Assembly (NCBI GenBank): GCA_015207365.1
Contig: JADEXA010000063.1
Coordinates: forward strand, 1 to 41,434
Source of the DNA: Vacuolonema iberomarrocanum LEGE 07170
Lineage (GTDB): Bacteria; Cyanobacteriota; Cyanobacteriia; Elainellales; Elainellaceae
DNA: 41,434 bases
Reading direction: 5' to 3'
The notes under the pieces were generated by a model. The model saw only the letters and a list, made by a program, of their open reading frames with translations. It did no database searches and had not been told where the DNA came from. Of the stretch, positions 16,501-23,379 are shown one piece after another; the stretch's first letter is position 1, and each line of letters starts with the position of its first letter. A program made the translations under genes and the position numbers.

Positions 16501-16720
16501 AAGCCCCAGCGGGCGGATCCGTTCCCTCAACTTTAGTCCCGATGGCAACCAAATGGTGATGGGAGGGAGCAATCCCAATGCGCTAATCTTGCACATCGAG
16601 CGCCTTAATGATCTAGACCATTTGCTCACGCTCGGTTGCGATTGGCTCAGCGACTACCTCGCCAACAACTTGGACCTGGATGAAGACCAACGCAACCTGT
16701 GCGTCCGCCCAACGCAATAG
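13595..16720 (+). CDS. Membrane-anchored TIR domain - WD40 protein with an N-terminal winged helix
   Basis: A 1041-residue modular protein. Residues about 18-90 look like a winged helix (LLSWAMRNRQFTLDQAATDL...LIRRIEEDGVARYTV). Residues about 109-230 are a TIR domain: NVFISYSRRNKAFVKTLAQ, a BB-like loop VDWESIPFGSDWW, then SPDAVSSRVCGEELDHAI, where Glu182, three residues after Cys179, is the expected NADase glutamate. Residues about 322-345 form one membrane helix, followed by a charged coiled coil (RRAEANRRVAEANRQQAE). Residues about 440-1015 hold 14 WD40 repeats (FSPDG...LASASAD...LWD), enough for two seven-bladed propellers. No NB-ARC or STAND ATPase links sensor and effector, as such proteins usually have. 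The start ATG has AAGGGG 9-14 bases upstream. A stress or phage sensor with NAD-cleaving output is inference. Confidence 0.9.
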   Translation: METTPGKQLPETDNVTGLRVADMLMMPDEVQRLLSWAMRNRQFTLDQAATDLNRDPNELRAVLDDLVSQRLIRRIEEDGVARYTVRMAHSSHRQMPKDIWKVLDQETNAANVFISYSRRNKAFVKTLAQTLKKRGREVWVDWESIPFGSDWWEEIKVGIEIADTFIFVLSPDAVSSRVCGEELDHAIQHNKRLVPVVCEDVDPSDVHAALAKINWIFLRPEDDFDRGFRNLVNVLDADLPYVRAHTRLLIRANQWKNAGCDESLLIRGSELEDARRWLSQSDQKHPPCLQLQKEFIWASNNAELGRQYDELERKKRLEKLQRAVLVLVAIAAVLGVSFGIGSFVLYRRAEANRRVAEANRQQAETLEAVAREQQLGAMTDASAALYSSEQYFDALFHAVEAGVEFQASEFANPELRSRVITALQQSLLGIQERNRLDAHRGGVWDATFSPDGTWLASASADTTVCIWDRNGHPRMSVSVPGVEILSVAIAPDSGHLATAGDDGRIYLWDQEGNQTAVLEGHTGAVRQVTFSPDGDYLASGSTDNTVRLWRRDGTLVRTLTGHRDVVNDVQFSPDGRQIAAASSDGSARVWLLNGVPLRNLPHDIPLNAIRFSHDGRHLLTGGNDGRLRVWTQRGNLWRTIDAHNTPIFSIAVSPDGTQLASAGWDKTIRIWKRDGTLVRTLPAHQSRIYQIEFSPDGTTLVSAGGDRSVRLWQVQPSLFTFLPSHEARINVAEFSPNGERLITASSDDTLKLWQRDGTLIRSMDIHTASVTGAAFSPDGEFIISAGFDRQIVRYTPNGAVVWAVGTGAPIHAVSISPDSQRIATAHADGTVHLWDPDGNPLQVLDEHAKDVLDVAFSPDGTLLASASADKTAILWDAQGEPQQMLSGHHGAVQSVRFSQDGDRVATGGADTNVILWTPSGEAIATLAGHQDGVSTVAFTPDGQYLATGSLDSSFQIWDSLDGTSITRLQSPSGRIRSLNFSPDGNQMVMGGSNPNALILHIERLNDLDHLLTLGCDWLSDYLANNLDLDEDQRNLCVRPTQ

Positions 16721-16770
16721 ACGACGACAAATCAATATAGGTAGGGCTACGCCCTGAGCTAGAAACCCGC

Positions 16771-16807
16771 GATGTTTTGAAAGCCCCGCAGCGGCTTTCA
16801 AAACATC
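16771..16807. repeat. Hairpin, family B/C, with shortened tip
   Basis: Perfect 15-bp arms GATGTTTTGAAAGCC (16771-16785) and its complement (16793-16807), loop CCGCAGC. Compared with 5584-5632 one arm of the GC tip is missing, as if four bases of the right-hand tip were deleted. It follows the TIR-WD40 stop by 50 bp and could act as its transcript end. Confidence 0.75.
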
Positions 16808-16998
16808 ATATGTTTAATCTGAATGCGTAAGGCTACATCAATACATGACAATCAAAACCCAATCATCTTTTGAGCACCGCGCCGTAAACGTTTCAAAAAA
16901 TGGCCGAATGTTGTTGGGTTCTCATCGTATTGGCATAAATCTACTGATGTGAGCAGGCATGGCAAAATCTCTGCCACACAAGATCTCTGCCACACAAT

Positions 16999-17028
16999 AA
17001 AGGGAGAGCCGTAAACGACTCTCCCTTT
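16999..17028 (-). terminator. Intrinsic terminator of ftsH
   Basis: On the minus strand AAAGGGAGAG (17028-17019) pairs perfectly with CTCTCCCTTT (17008-16999), and the inner bases pair partly. TTTATTG overlaps and follows the stem. It begins 37 bp after the ftsH stop. The T-run is short but placed correctly. Confidence 0.7.
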
Positions 17029-17065
17029 CAGTTCAGATGCCTCGAATCAACGAAGGATGGGTGAT

Positions 17066-18904
17066 CTATGCAATCTGTGCCATTTTCACATCGCTAACGA
17101 TGAGCAGCTCTTGCAACTCATCCGCATCCACGGTTTCCCGATCAATCAGCATTTGTGCCAATTGGTCGAGGATGGTGCGGTTTTCGACCAAAACAGTCTT
17201 GGCACGACGGTAGGCTTGCTCGACCAAGTTCCGTACCTCATCGTCGACAGCCGCGGCTGTTTCTTCAGAAAAGTCGCGCTCTGACATAATGTCGCGTCCC
17301 AAGAACATATTTCCTTGTTGCCGACCCAGCGCTACCTGTCCCAAGCGCTCACTCATGCCGAAGCGAGTCACCATTTGGCGCGCCACCCGCGCCACCTGTT
17401 GCAGGTCATTGGATGCGCCTGTGGTTACCTCTTCATCACCAAACACGATCTCTTCGGCAATGCGTCCGCCCAGGGCAACAGCCATCTGATTTTGCAAATA
17501 AGCCCGAGAGTACAGCCCAGAATCCATCCGATCTTCGCTGGGGGTGAACCAGGTCAAACCACCTGCTCGACCCCGAGGGATAATGCTGATTTTCTGCACC
17601 GGGTCATAATCGGGCATCAATGCACCGACCAGAGCATGTCCTGCTTCGTGGAAGGCCACCAGCTCCTTCCGCTTCTCGCTCATTACCCGATCTTTCTTCT
17701 CCGGTCCGGCAAGGACGCGATCAATCGCATCGTTCACCTCATCCATGGAAATTTCAGTCAGGTTGCGACGAGCCGCTAGAATAGCTGCTTCATTCAACAG
17801 GTTAGACAAATCGGCACCCGTGAAGCCCGGTGTCCGACGAGCAATTCGGTCGAGATCCACATCCTTCGAGAGGGTTTTGCCACGGGCGTGGACATTGAGG
17901 ATTTCGAGACGCCCTTGGTAATCGGGACGATCGACCACCACCTGGCGATCGAAGCGTCCAGGACGCAGTAGAGCCGCGTCCAATACATCGGGACGGTTGG
18001 TCGCAGCGATAATGATGATGCCGGTATTACCTTCAAACCCATCCATCTCAGTTAACAACTGGTTCAGGGTTTGCTCCCGCTCATCGTTACCACCCCCCAG
18101 GCCAGCTCCACGCTGACGGCCGACAGCGTCAATTTCATCGATAAAGACGATGCAAGGCGCGTTAGATTTGGCTTGCTCAAACAGATCACGAACCCGCGAA
18201 GCCCCAACCCCAACGAACATCTCTACAAATTCGGAACCAGAGATGGAGAAGAAGGGAACGCCCGCTTCACCAGCAACAGCCCGGGCAAGCAGGGTTTTAC
18301 CCGTTCCAGGAGGACCAACGAGCAATACCCCTTTGGGAATCTTTGCACCCACAGCGGTAAACCGCTCGGCATTTTTCAAGAAGTCTACGACCTCGGTGAG
18401 TTCTAGCTTGGCCTGCTCAATACCTGCCACATCCGAGAAGGTAACCTGCGTCTGGGGTTCCATCTGCACCCGCGCTTTGGACTTGCCAAAGTTCATTGCC
18501 TGGTTACCTGGCCCAGATTGAGCCCGACGCAGAATGAAAAACAAAACGGCAATGAGCAAAAAGGGAATAATGAGTGTGCTCAAAACCCGCGCCAATACAT
18601 TGTCTTCAGCTTGTGGCGCAACAATAATATCGACGTTGTTTTCCCTCAGAATGTCGAGCAGTTCACTATCTTCCACTAAGTTGACGGTCGCGTGCTCACC
18701 ATCCTGTGTTGTTACAATGCCGCGAGAGAGATCGGAACTGATCGTGATTTTCTCGACGTTTTGCTGTTCGACCTCCTCAATGAGCTGGTCATAACGCCAG
18801 GAACGAACATCTTCCGAAGGTTGTTGAAACAAAGTCGTTCCCAGGAAGACAACGACCACAATTAAGAGAGCATAAAGCCCAACATTTCTCCAACGTTTAT
18901 TCAC
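17066..18904 (-). CDS. ftsH: ATP-dependent zinc metalloprotease FtsH
   Basis: A 612-residue membrane AAA+ protease. Two transmembrane helices (about 9-25 and 106-126) flank an extracytoplasmic domain. The AAA module has Walker A GPPGTGKT (197-204), Walker B IVFIDEID (252-259) and the second region of homology ATNRPDVLDAALLRPGRFDR (301-320). The zinc motif HEAGH is at 419-423. FtsH forms hexamers that degrade damaged membrane proteins, in cyanobacteria notably photosystem II D1. Which of the four cyanobacterial paralogues this is cannot be settled; the N terminus MNKRWRNVGLYALL recalls the essential slr1604 (FtsH3) type from memory. The start is a GTG at 18904, supported by a strong AGGAGGAG about eight bases upstream. 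It is monocistronic with its own terminator. Confidence 0.96.
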   Translation of the reverse strand: MNKRWRNVGLYALLIVVVVFLGTTLFQQPSEDVRSWRYDQLIEEVEQQNVEKITISSDLSRGIVTTQDGEHATVNLVEDSELLDILRENNVDIIVAPQAEDNVLARVLSTLIIPFLLIAVLFFILRRAQSGPGNQAMNFGKSKARVQMEPQTQVTFSDVAGIEQAKLELTEVVDFLKNAERFTAVGAKIPKGVLLVGPPGTGKTLLARAVAGEAGVPFFSISGSEFVEMFVGVGASRVRDLFEQAKSNAPCIVFIDEIDAVGRQRGAGLGGGNDEREQTLNQLLTEMDGFEGNTGIIIIAATNRPDVLDAALLRPGRFDRQVVVDRPDYQGRLEILNVHARGKTLSKDVDLDRIARRTPGFTGADLSNLLNEAAILAARRNLTEISMDEVNDAIDRVLAGPEKKDRVMSEKRKELVAFHEAGHALVGALMPDYDPVQKISIIPRGRAGGLTWFTPSEDRMDSGLYSRAYLQNQMAVALGGRIAEEIVFGDEEVTTGASNDLQQVARVARQMVTRFGMSERLGQVALGRQQGNMFLGRDIMSERDFSEETAAAVDDEVRNLVEQAYRRAKTVLVENRTILDQLAQMLIDRETVDADELQELLIVSDVKMAQIA

Positions 18905-19339
18905 CGAGGTATCTCCTCCTGATAACTGAAGGGTGATTGCGGGGTAGTGAGAAGCTTCCTCTCATCAACTCACATTGCCCCAATTAATGTAAAAATCTCT
19001 GGTTTGAGTTGCCCGAGAAGCGTGTTATGGACATCCTGTCGCAAACCGCTTTCTCGTAACACAATCTAGTGTGGGCATTTTCAGAGGTTTTTCCAAAGCG
19101 TTTTCTATTGTTAACTTATATTAACCCATCTTTCATAATGTCGGGCGATCGCTTTCCTATTCTAGATGTTTCGCTCTCATCCATTCAGTGAGAGTCCTGA
19201 AGATGAGTCGAAAATCTGTACTCGAAAAAAGCGAGTCGCGTTCACGTTAAACCCAAATTATAGATCGCTGAACTCCCCAATATGGAAGTAAGGACATGGC
19301 GATCGCTATGTCCTTACCGTTGAGTTATGGTTGAATCGC
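18905..19339. other. Upstream region of ftsH
   Basis: About 435 bp, AT-rich near 19080-19140, presumably holding the ftsH promoter and leader. No gene or RNA signature was recognised. A hairpin at 19288-19317 belongs to the end of the next gene. Confidence 0.5.
19288..19317 (-). terminator. Hairpin with HIP1 core after the minus-strand gene at 19340
   Basis: GTAAGGACAT (19288-19297) and ATGTCCTTAC (19308-19317) form a 10-bp stem around GGCGATCGCT, giving a nearly perfect 30-bp palindrome. It starts 22 bp after the stop codon at 19340. The bases after it on the minus strand (TTCCATATT) are only weakly T-rich, so terminator function is uncertain. Confidence 0.4.
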
Positions 19340-20158
19340 TTAATCCTCAGGGGGTGCAACCAGTTGAAACGAACCGTCTGGGTTCTCCAAAACCTGACCA
19401 CCGAGATCCACAATTGCCTCGAAAGCCAGTTGGCGGGTCAAGTCATCCGGTGCCGTTCGCAGAACCGTAGCCCATGAGGTGAACTGCGCATTTTTACTGT
19501 CGGGATTTTGCTCCAGAAAGTCTGCCGTTTGCTGAGAATTTTCGGCGAGCCGCTCTCGATTAGGCAGATTGGAAACAGCCGCCCATTCTGCAGCGGTGCT
19601 AAAAGATGCCTGCGAGGCCCCAGCATCTCCCAAAAACAGCAACTCTTCAATCCCCTTTTGCCGCCACACATGGGGAGACTCCAAAGGAATTGTGGGTGTC
19701 ATATGTGTTAGCCCTTCTTCGATCAGCTCTACGGCCCTGTCGGGCATTCCTGCATATAGGCTGACGCTGTTGGTCAAAAAGATGTACGACACAAAGAAGT
19801 ACGGATCTTTTTCGACAATGACCTCGAAGTATTCGGGACTCAGGCGGTAGTCGGTACGCTCGCGCACCTCCACATCTCCGAAATACTGCAAAAATTGAAG
19901 GAAAGCCCAATTTGCTACCAGGTTGCGGAAACCAAAGGAGGGGGTATTTTCCAGAAAATCGAGTTGTACCTGATCTGCTGCCAGGTCGCGACGGATGACC
20001 TCGATCGGTAAATCTTGCCCCCCTGCCTTGAGCCGCTGGAGCTGAGGATATTGCAACAGAGCGATCGCCCCGACACATCCCAAGACACAGGCAACTGTAC
20101 TCAAAATTTGTCGCCACTCGAAAAAGCCTGTTTTTGGTTTTCGTTTCTTTTGTTGCAT
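19340..20158 (-). CDS. Membrane-anchored protein of unknown function, TPR-like
   Basis: A 272-residue protein that I do not recognise as a named family, though the block FGFRNLVANWAFLQFLQYFGD reminds me of conserved cyanobacterial proteins. A single hydrophobic helix (about 18-37, ILSTVACVLGCVGAIALLQYP) follows a basic N terminus (MQQKKRKPKTG), giving an N-in anchor or uncleaved signal. The exported part is helical and suggestive of tetratricopeptide folding (YRLSPEYFEVIVEKDPYFFVSYIFLTNSVSLYAGMPDRAVELIEEGL). I chose the ATG at 20158 because the 107 codons upstream (to 20479) have no domain features and would put the charged start inside the protein. The divergent neighbour is also a membrane-anchored TPR-like protein, so the two may work together. 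Confidence 0.75.
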   Translation of the reverse strand: MQQKKRKPKTGFFEWRQILSTVACVLGCVGAIALLQYPQLQRLKAGGQDLPIEVIRRDLAADQVQLDFLENTPSFGFRNLVANWAFLQFLQYFGDVEVRERTDYRLSPEYFEVIVEKDPYFFVSYIFLTNSVSLYAGMPDRAVELIEEGLTHMTPTIPLESPHVWRQKGIEELLFLGDAGASQASFSTAAEWAAVSNLPNRERLAENSQQTADFLEQNPDSKNAQFTSWATVLRTAPDDLTRQLAFEAIVDLGGQVLENPDGSFQLVAPPED

Positions 20159-20494
20159 GGAAGTCCAGCCAGTTTCACGTGTACTTAGGTCAATTCCAGT
20201 CGAAGATTGCCCGTCGAGGTGAATGATGAAACCCTTCTCTATTCTCCTTATTACCCAATTTTTTGGCATCTGATGCAACCCTGTGGGAACTGTTTCAATG
20301 AGGAGGTTGTCCTTCAAACAAGGAGGTGTCAATAAATCGGTAAAAAACCTGACAGGTGCGATCGCCGTTTTGGGAAAGTTAGGGCTAGACCAACCCGTTT
20401 CAAAGCCAATGTCTGAACGATTTGTTTCTATCCCTGTGCATCGGTAACCCCACGACTCGGTATTTACGTCAGTATTCAAGCAGGAACACCCACT
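20159..20494. other. Divergent promoter region
   Basis: A 336-bp gap between the unknown membrane gene and the TPR gene, if the start at 20158 is right. It presumably holds both promoters. No operator, hairpin or small gene is evident. Confidence 0.4.
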
Positions 20495-20902
20495 ATGACC
20501 TCGGCACAGTCCACCAAAGCCAAAACTTCGGACATCATCAAACGTCTGTTTATGATAGGTTGCCTTGGAGCTTTCGCTGGTAGCTTCTTAGCTGGGCTTA
20601 TTCCCCTTTACCTCAACCAATCCCAACCAGAAGCCGTCGAAACAACATCCGATGGCCTTGGCACTGAGGCGCATGTCGAGCTAAGACAGCGAGAGCGGGG
20701 CTACGAAATTGTTTTGGAACGCGAGCCTGATAACCAGATTGCCTTGGAAGGGTTAGCAAAAACTCGATTAGACCTAGGGGATCCCAACGGAGCGATCGCC
20801 CCTCTTGAAATGCTTGTGGCGGTCTACCCTGATCGGGCAGATTACCAAGAGCAACTCGCCACAGCAAAGCAGCAAGCAGCGAACGAGACAACACAACCCT
20901 AG
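20495..20902 (+). CDS. Short membrane-anchored TPR protein
   Basis: A 135-residue protein with one membrane helix at about residues 18-42 (LFMIGCLGAFAGSFLAGLIPLYL) and one to two tetratricopeptide-like repeats after it (ELRQRERGYEIVLEREPDNQIALEGLAKTRLDLGDPNGAIAPLEMLVAVYPDRADYQEQLA). TPRs are protein-binding scaffolds, so an assembly role at a membrane is likely but the partner is unknown. The start ATG has AGGA nine bases upstream. It is divergent from the gene at 19340-20158. Downstream is a family E hairpin element inserted before the cupin gene. Confidence 0.75.
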   Translation: MTSAQSTKAKTSDIIKRLFMIGCLGAFAGSFLAGLIPLYLNQSQPEAVETTSDGLGTEAHVELRQRERGYEIVLEREPDNQIALEGLAKTRLDLGDPNGAIAPLEMLVAVYPDRADYQEQLATAKQQAANETTQP

Positions 20903-20962
20903 CTTGTTCCCCGTACCATCGCCCGAGAAAGTAGCTGTTCGGTGCTTCCCTCACAGTGCGCT

Positions 20963-21047
20963 ACAGGATCCAAGTATGATTTTTTTCTGAGAAGGAGTGC
21001 GCTGCACCCCTTCTCAGAAAAAAATCATACCCTCAAGCAGCGACGCC
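20963..21047. repeat. Hairpin element, family E, copy 2, with 16-bp flanking direct repeats
   Basis: Arms of 27 bp (20974-21000 and 21004-21030), loop GCT, one A-C mismatch. The border sequences match copy 1 (CAGGATCCAAGTATGA at the left; CCTCAA, then AGC and ACGCC at the right). Direct repeats TCCCTCACAGTGCGCT (20947-20962) and TCCCTTACAGTGCGCT (21048-21063) flank it exactly; the right one covers the end of the cupin gene. They differ at one base, which turns the TAA stop into TGA in the left copy. Confidence 0.88.
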
Positions 21048-21051
21048 TCCC

Positions 21052-21387
21052 TTACAGTGCGCTGGACAGTGTGAGAATGAACGCCAAATTAGAGGTTGCT
21101 GACAGCGCATGAGGCGCATTGGCGGCCATGAAAATAAACTGACCTGGCTCTAGCGAAATGGTTTCCCCATTCAGGATCAGTACACCATTGCCCTCTATGA
21201 CCTGTACGGTGGCGTTGCGGGTAGAGGTATGTTCGGAAATTTCAGTATTTGCGGCCAGACAAAACAGGCTGTACTGGCAGATATCGTCCTTCCAAATCAC
21301 TCGGCTGAGCACGCCAGATTCGGGATAGTCGACGTGGCTTTTGAGCTGGATAAATGCTGTTGTGGAAGAAATAAGAGAAGTAGCCAT
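21052..21387 (-). CDS. Small cupin-domain protein
   Basis: A 111-residue single-domain cupin. Cupin motif 1 is seen in NTEISEHTSTRNATVQVIEGNGVLILNGE and motif 2 in LEPGQFIFMAANAPHALSA. Of the usual metal ligands, His of SEH and His of APHAL remain, while others are altered, so metal binding is uncertain. I chose the ATG at 21387 (MATSLISSTTAF); an upstream in-frame start would add 18 residues without cupin character. It lies 89 bp after the methyltransferase on the same strand, so the two probably form one operon controlled by the divergent Crp/Fnr gene. The ligand is unknown; small cupins of this type often bind or sense a small molecule. Confidence 0.8.
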   Translation of the reverse strand: MATSLISSTTAFIQLKSHVDYPESGVLSRVIWKDDICQYSLFCLAANTEISEHTSTRNATVQVIEGNGVLILNGETISLEPGQFIFMAANAPHALSATSNLAFILTLSSAL

Positions 21388-21476
21388 AGTTTCATGAAGG
21401 GTAAAAATTCTCATCATTTGAACGATCGGCATTTCAACCATCAGGGAGTCGGATCTTGTCTTGATCCCTGCACCAT

Positions 21477-22256
21477 TTATCCTTTTCTGGCACGAAGCAC
21501 CATATAGCCCAGGTCATTGCTGTGGCGCACAAAGGTCTCTCGCATCGAGAGAATGCGTTGCCGAAGCACGGGGCGAGTCAGCACATTCCAGCCGATGGTG
21601 AGCAGTGTGGTTAGCCCTTCTTCCTGGGCAATGCGGCGTGGGTTGAGGAGATGCATTGGCCCTGAATCGTGCTGCTCGACGGCAAGACCTGCATCCTGAC
21701 AAGCGGCGATCCACTCTTCAGCGGATAGGGGAGCTGCATTGACTCGAATAGTCGTAGACAAGTCCTGACGGATCATGTCGCTTTCGGATCCGCCTACCCT
21801 CAGTTCATGACTCAGGAATTGCCCCTTTGATTTGAGGCGATCGCAAATTCCAGCCAAAATCTTGGCTTTGCCAGGCTCTGACTGCATGGTCAAAATTGCT
21901 TCCGCCAACACATAGTCAAACTGTCCTGGAATTTGATCCAGATGAAAAATATCACCTTCAATGATTTGGATCTGGTCAGTTAAACCTACAGCTGCAATGT
22001 TGGCTTGGGCACGCGCAACGCTGTCGGGGTTTTTCTCGATCCCGACGACCTGCACCCCATAGCGTTGGGCTAATGCGATCGCACTGTAGCCAAAGCTGGA
22101 AGCCAGCTCTAGAACCGTTTCACCCGGCTGAAAATCGGCCCAGGCAAACAACTGTTCGGTTGCAGAAGATCCCCCTGGACGGAGTACTTTCTTGCCAGCC
22201 GCCGCTAGCACTTGGTGACCGGGGGCAGTTTTGAAGTTGGGCTGAGTGAGTGTCAT
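21477..22256 (-). CDS. Class I SAM-dependent methyltransferase
   Basis: A 259-residue methyltransferase. SAM-binding motif I is VLELASSFGYSAIALAQ (ELASSFG in place of the commoner DxGxG), with the acidic end of beta-2 in VVGIEKNPDSVARAQ and the adenine motif IEGDIFHL. The C-terminal part (IRVNAAPLSAEEWIAACQDAGLAVEQHDSGPMHLLNPRRIAQEEG) probably forms the substrate lid. The substrate cannot be read. I chose the ATG at 22256 (MTLTQPNFKTAPGHQVLAA); nine extra residues are possible upstream. A perfect palindrome lies 54 bp before the start, between this gene and the divergent Crp/Fnr regulator, which suggests direct control. Confidence 0.82.
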   Translation of the reverse strand: MTLTQPNFKTAPGHQVLAAAGKKVLRPGGSSATEQLFAWADFQPGETVLELASSFGYSAIALAQRYGVQVVGIEKNPDSVARAQANIAAVGLTDQIQIIEGDIFHLDQIPGQFDYVLAEAILTMQSEPGKAKILAGICDRLKSKGQFLSHELRVGGSESDMIRQDLSTTIRVNAAPLSAEEWIAACQDAGLAVEQHDSGPMHLLNPRRIAQEEGLTTLLTIGWNVLTRPVLRQRILSMRETFVRHSNDLGYMVLRARKG

Positions 22257-22309
22257 GGCTTTTACCCGAAATAACTCACTCAAGCTTGACAGCCATTCGC
22301 AATAGGTTC

Positions 22310-22325
22310 TATGAGCTAGCTCATA
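22310..22325. promoter_or_regulatory. 16-bp perfect palindrome, probable Crp/Fnr operator
   Basis: TATGAGCTAGCTCATA reads the same on both strands. It lies in the 272-bp divergent promoter region, 54 bp before the methyltransferase start and about 200 bp before the regulator start. Its half-site TATGAGC differs from Crp (TGTGA), Fnr (TTGAT) and NtcA (GTA) sites. That the neighbouring regulator binds it is inference from position and symmetry. Confidence 0.6.
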
Positions 22326-22528
22326 TTGAACGATGTCGATTCATCCGATTTGAACCAAAACTTCCCAAGCCACAATACTGTTACTTGACGGCTGCGTAAT
22401 AATTGTTTGGAGCGATCGCAAAATTATGTAAGCTTTGTCATGCAAGAATTTGACCGTTTTATCTCCATGTCAAACTTGATTTCAGATCAGTCCTTTCAGA
22501 GCACGCTATAGTAAAATCACGCTGCAGA

Positions 22529-23296
22529 ATGGGTGACGATTTAGAAATACTCATTCGCATTAACAAAGCATTTGTCAAAATAATATTTTCCCAAGTCGTG
22601 ACTCAGCCAGTTGATATCGCTCAGCTACAGAACCTCTCACTGTTCGCGCATCTAGATCCCTCTTTGCTAGAGACCTTTGCGCAGCACAGTCAACTTACGT
22701 CATACGCAAAGGGTTCTGTTGTCTTCCATGAAGGAGAGGTTTTGCCAGCTTGCCTGCATGTATTAGTCTCGGGTCGTCTTCATATCGCCAGAATTGCAGC
22801 GTCTGGGAAAGAAACCATTCTGCGAATCTTGCCACCCGGAGAAGTATTTGCAGCCCCTTCGGTCTTTGGCAGTGGAAAAGCACCAGCCACAGTTACTGTG
22901 ATTGATCCCGCTACTGTACTGCGGCTCGATCAACAGGTATTGTTAGACGGTTTCTCACGAACACCCGAGTTGGCGTTGCACTTGCTGGGGGTGCTAAACC
23001 AACGGCTACAGCAGCTCCATAATCAAGTGCATGGGCTGATTTCAGAACGAGCGATTGTGCGCCTAGTGAACTATTTGGAATATGTTGCTGACTCCGCTGG
23101 TGTTGAGCTCGTCGAGGATGGAGAACAGTTGCGATCGCGTCTCAACCACTACCAAATCGCCCGTAGCATTGGCATTACCTACGAAGAATGTGTGCGGTTG
23201 TTCAAACAACTGCAAGCTGTGGTGACCTATCAGCGAGGCGGCATCATTACCATTCGCGATCGCCAAAAGCTCAGCGCGATCAGCAAACCCGACTAA
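22529..23296 (+). CDS. Crp/Fnr-family transcription regulator
   Basis: A 255-residue regulator. The cyclic-nucleotide-like sensor barrel covers about residues 35-150 (LFAHLDPSLLETFAQHS, VVFHEGEVLPACLHVLVSGRLHIARIAASGKETILRILPPGEVF). A dimer helix follows (LLGVLNQRLQQLHNQVHGLISERAIVRLVNYLEYV), then a winged helix with LNHYQIARSIGITYEECVRLFKQL as recognition region, departing from the usual TRETVSR pattern. No cysteine cluster for an Fnr-type Fe-S centre is visible. The first 25 residues (MGDDLEILIRINKAFVKIIF) are atypical; a GTG at 22598 (VTQPVDIAQLQ) is an alternative start. The gene is divergent from the methyltransferase-cupin pair, its likely target. The effector is unknown. Confidence 0.85.
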   Translation: MGDDLEILIRINKAFVKIIFSQVVTQPVDIAQLQNLSLFAHLDPSLLETFAQHSQLTSYAKGSVVFHEGEVLPACLHVLVSGRLHIARIAASGKETILRILPPGEVFAAPSVFGSGKAPATVTVIDPATVLRLDQQVLLDGFSRTPELALHLLGVLNQRLQQLHNQVHGLISERAIVRLVNYLEYVADSAGVELVEDGEQLRSRLNHYQIARSIGITYEECVRLFKQLQAVVTYQRGGIITIRDRQKLSAISKPD

Positions 23297-23379
23297 CCTG
23301 CCAATTGCATCTATCGGTTAAGACGGACAAGCATTGAGAATCAATCTCACTCTTGCAATGCTCTTTCGAGGAGTGGGGA

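Larger units (their letters stand above)
16721..17065. other. Intergenic region with two hairpin repeats and a tandem duplication
   Basis: Between the TIR-WD40 gene and ftsH, which converge. It contains the hairpin at 16771-16807, a decayed family B copy around 16858-16952, a tandem duplication of ATCTCTGCCACACAAG (first copy 16967-16982, second 16983-16997 lacking the last base), and the ftsH terminator at 16999-17028. No gene is supported. Confidence 0.6.

Noticed and set aside
20159..20479. N-terminal extension of the gene at 19340
   Set aside because: It would place a basic start and membrane anchor 107 residues inside the protein; the ATG at 20158 fits better.
22310..22325. Palindrome as an NtcA or Crp consensus site
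   Set aside because: Neither GTA-N8-TAC nor TGTGA-N6-TCACA is matched; only position suggests a Crp/Fnr-family protein.
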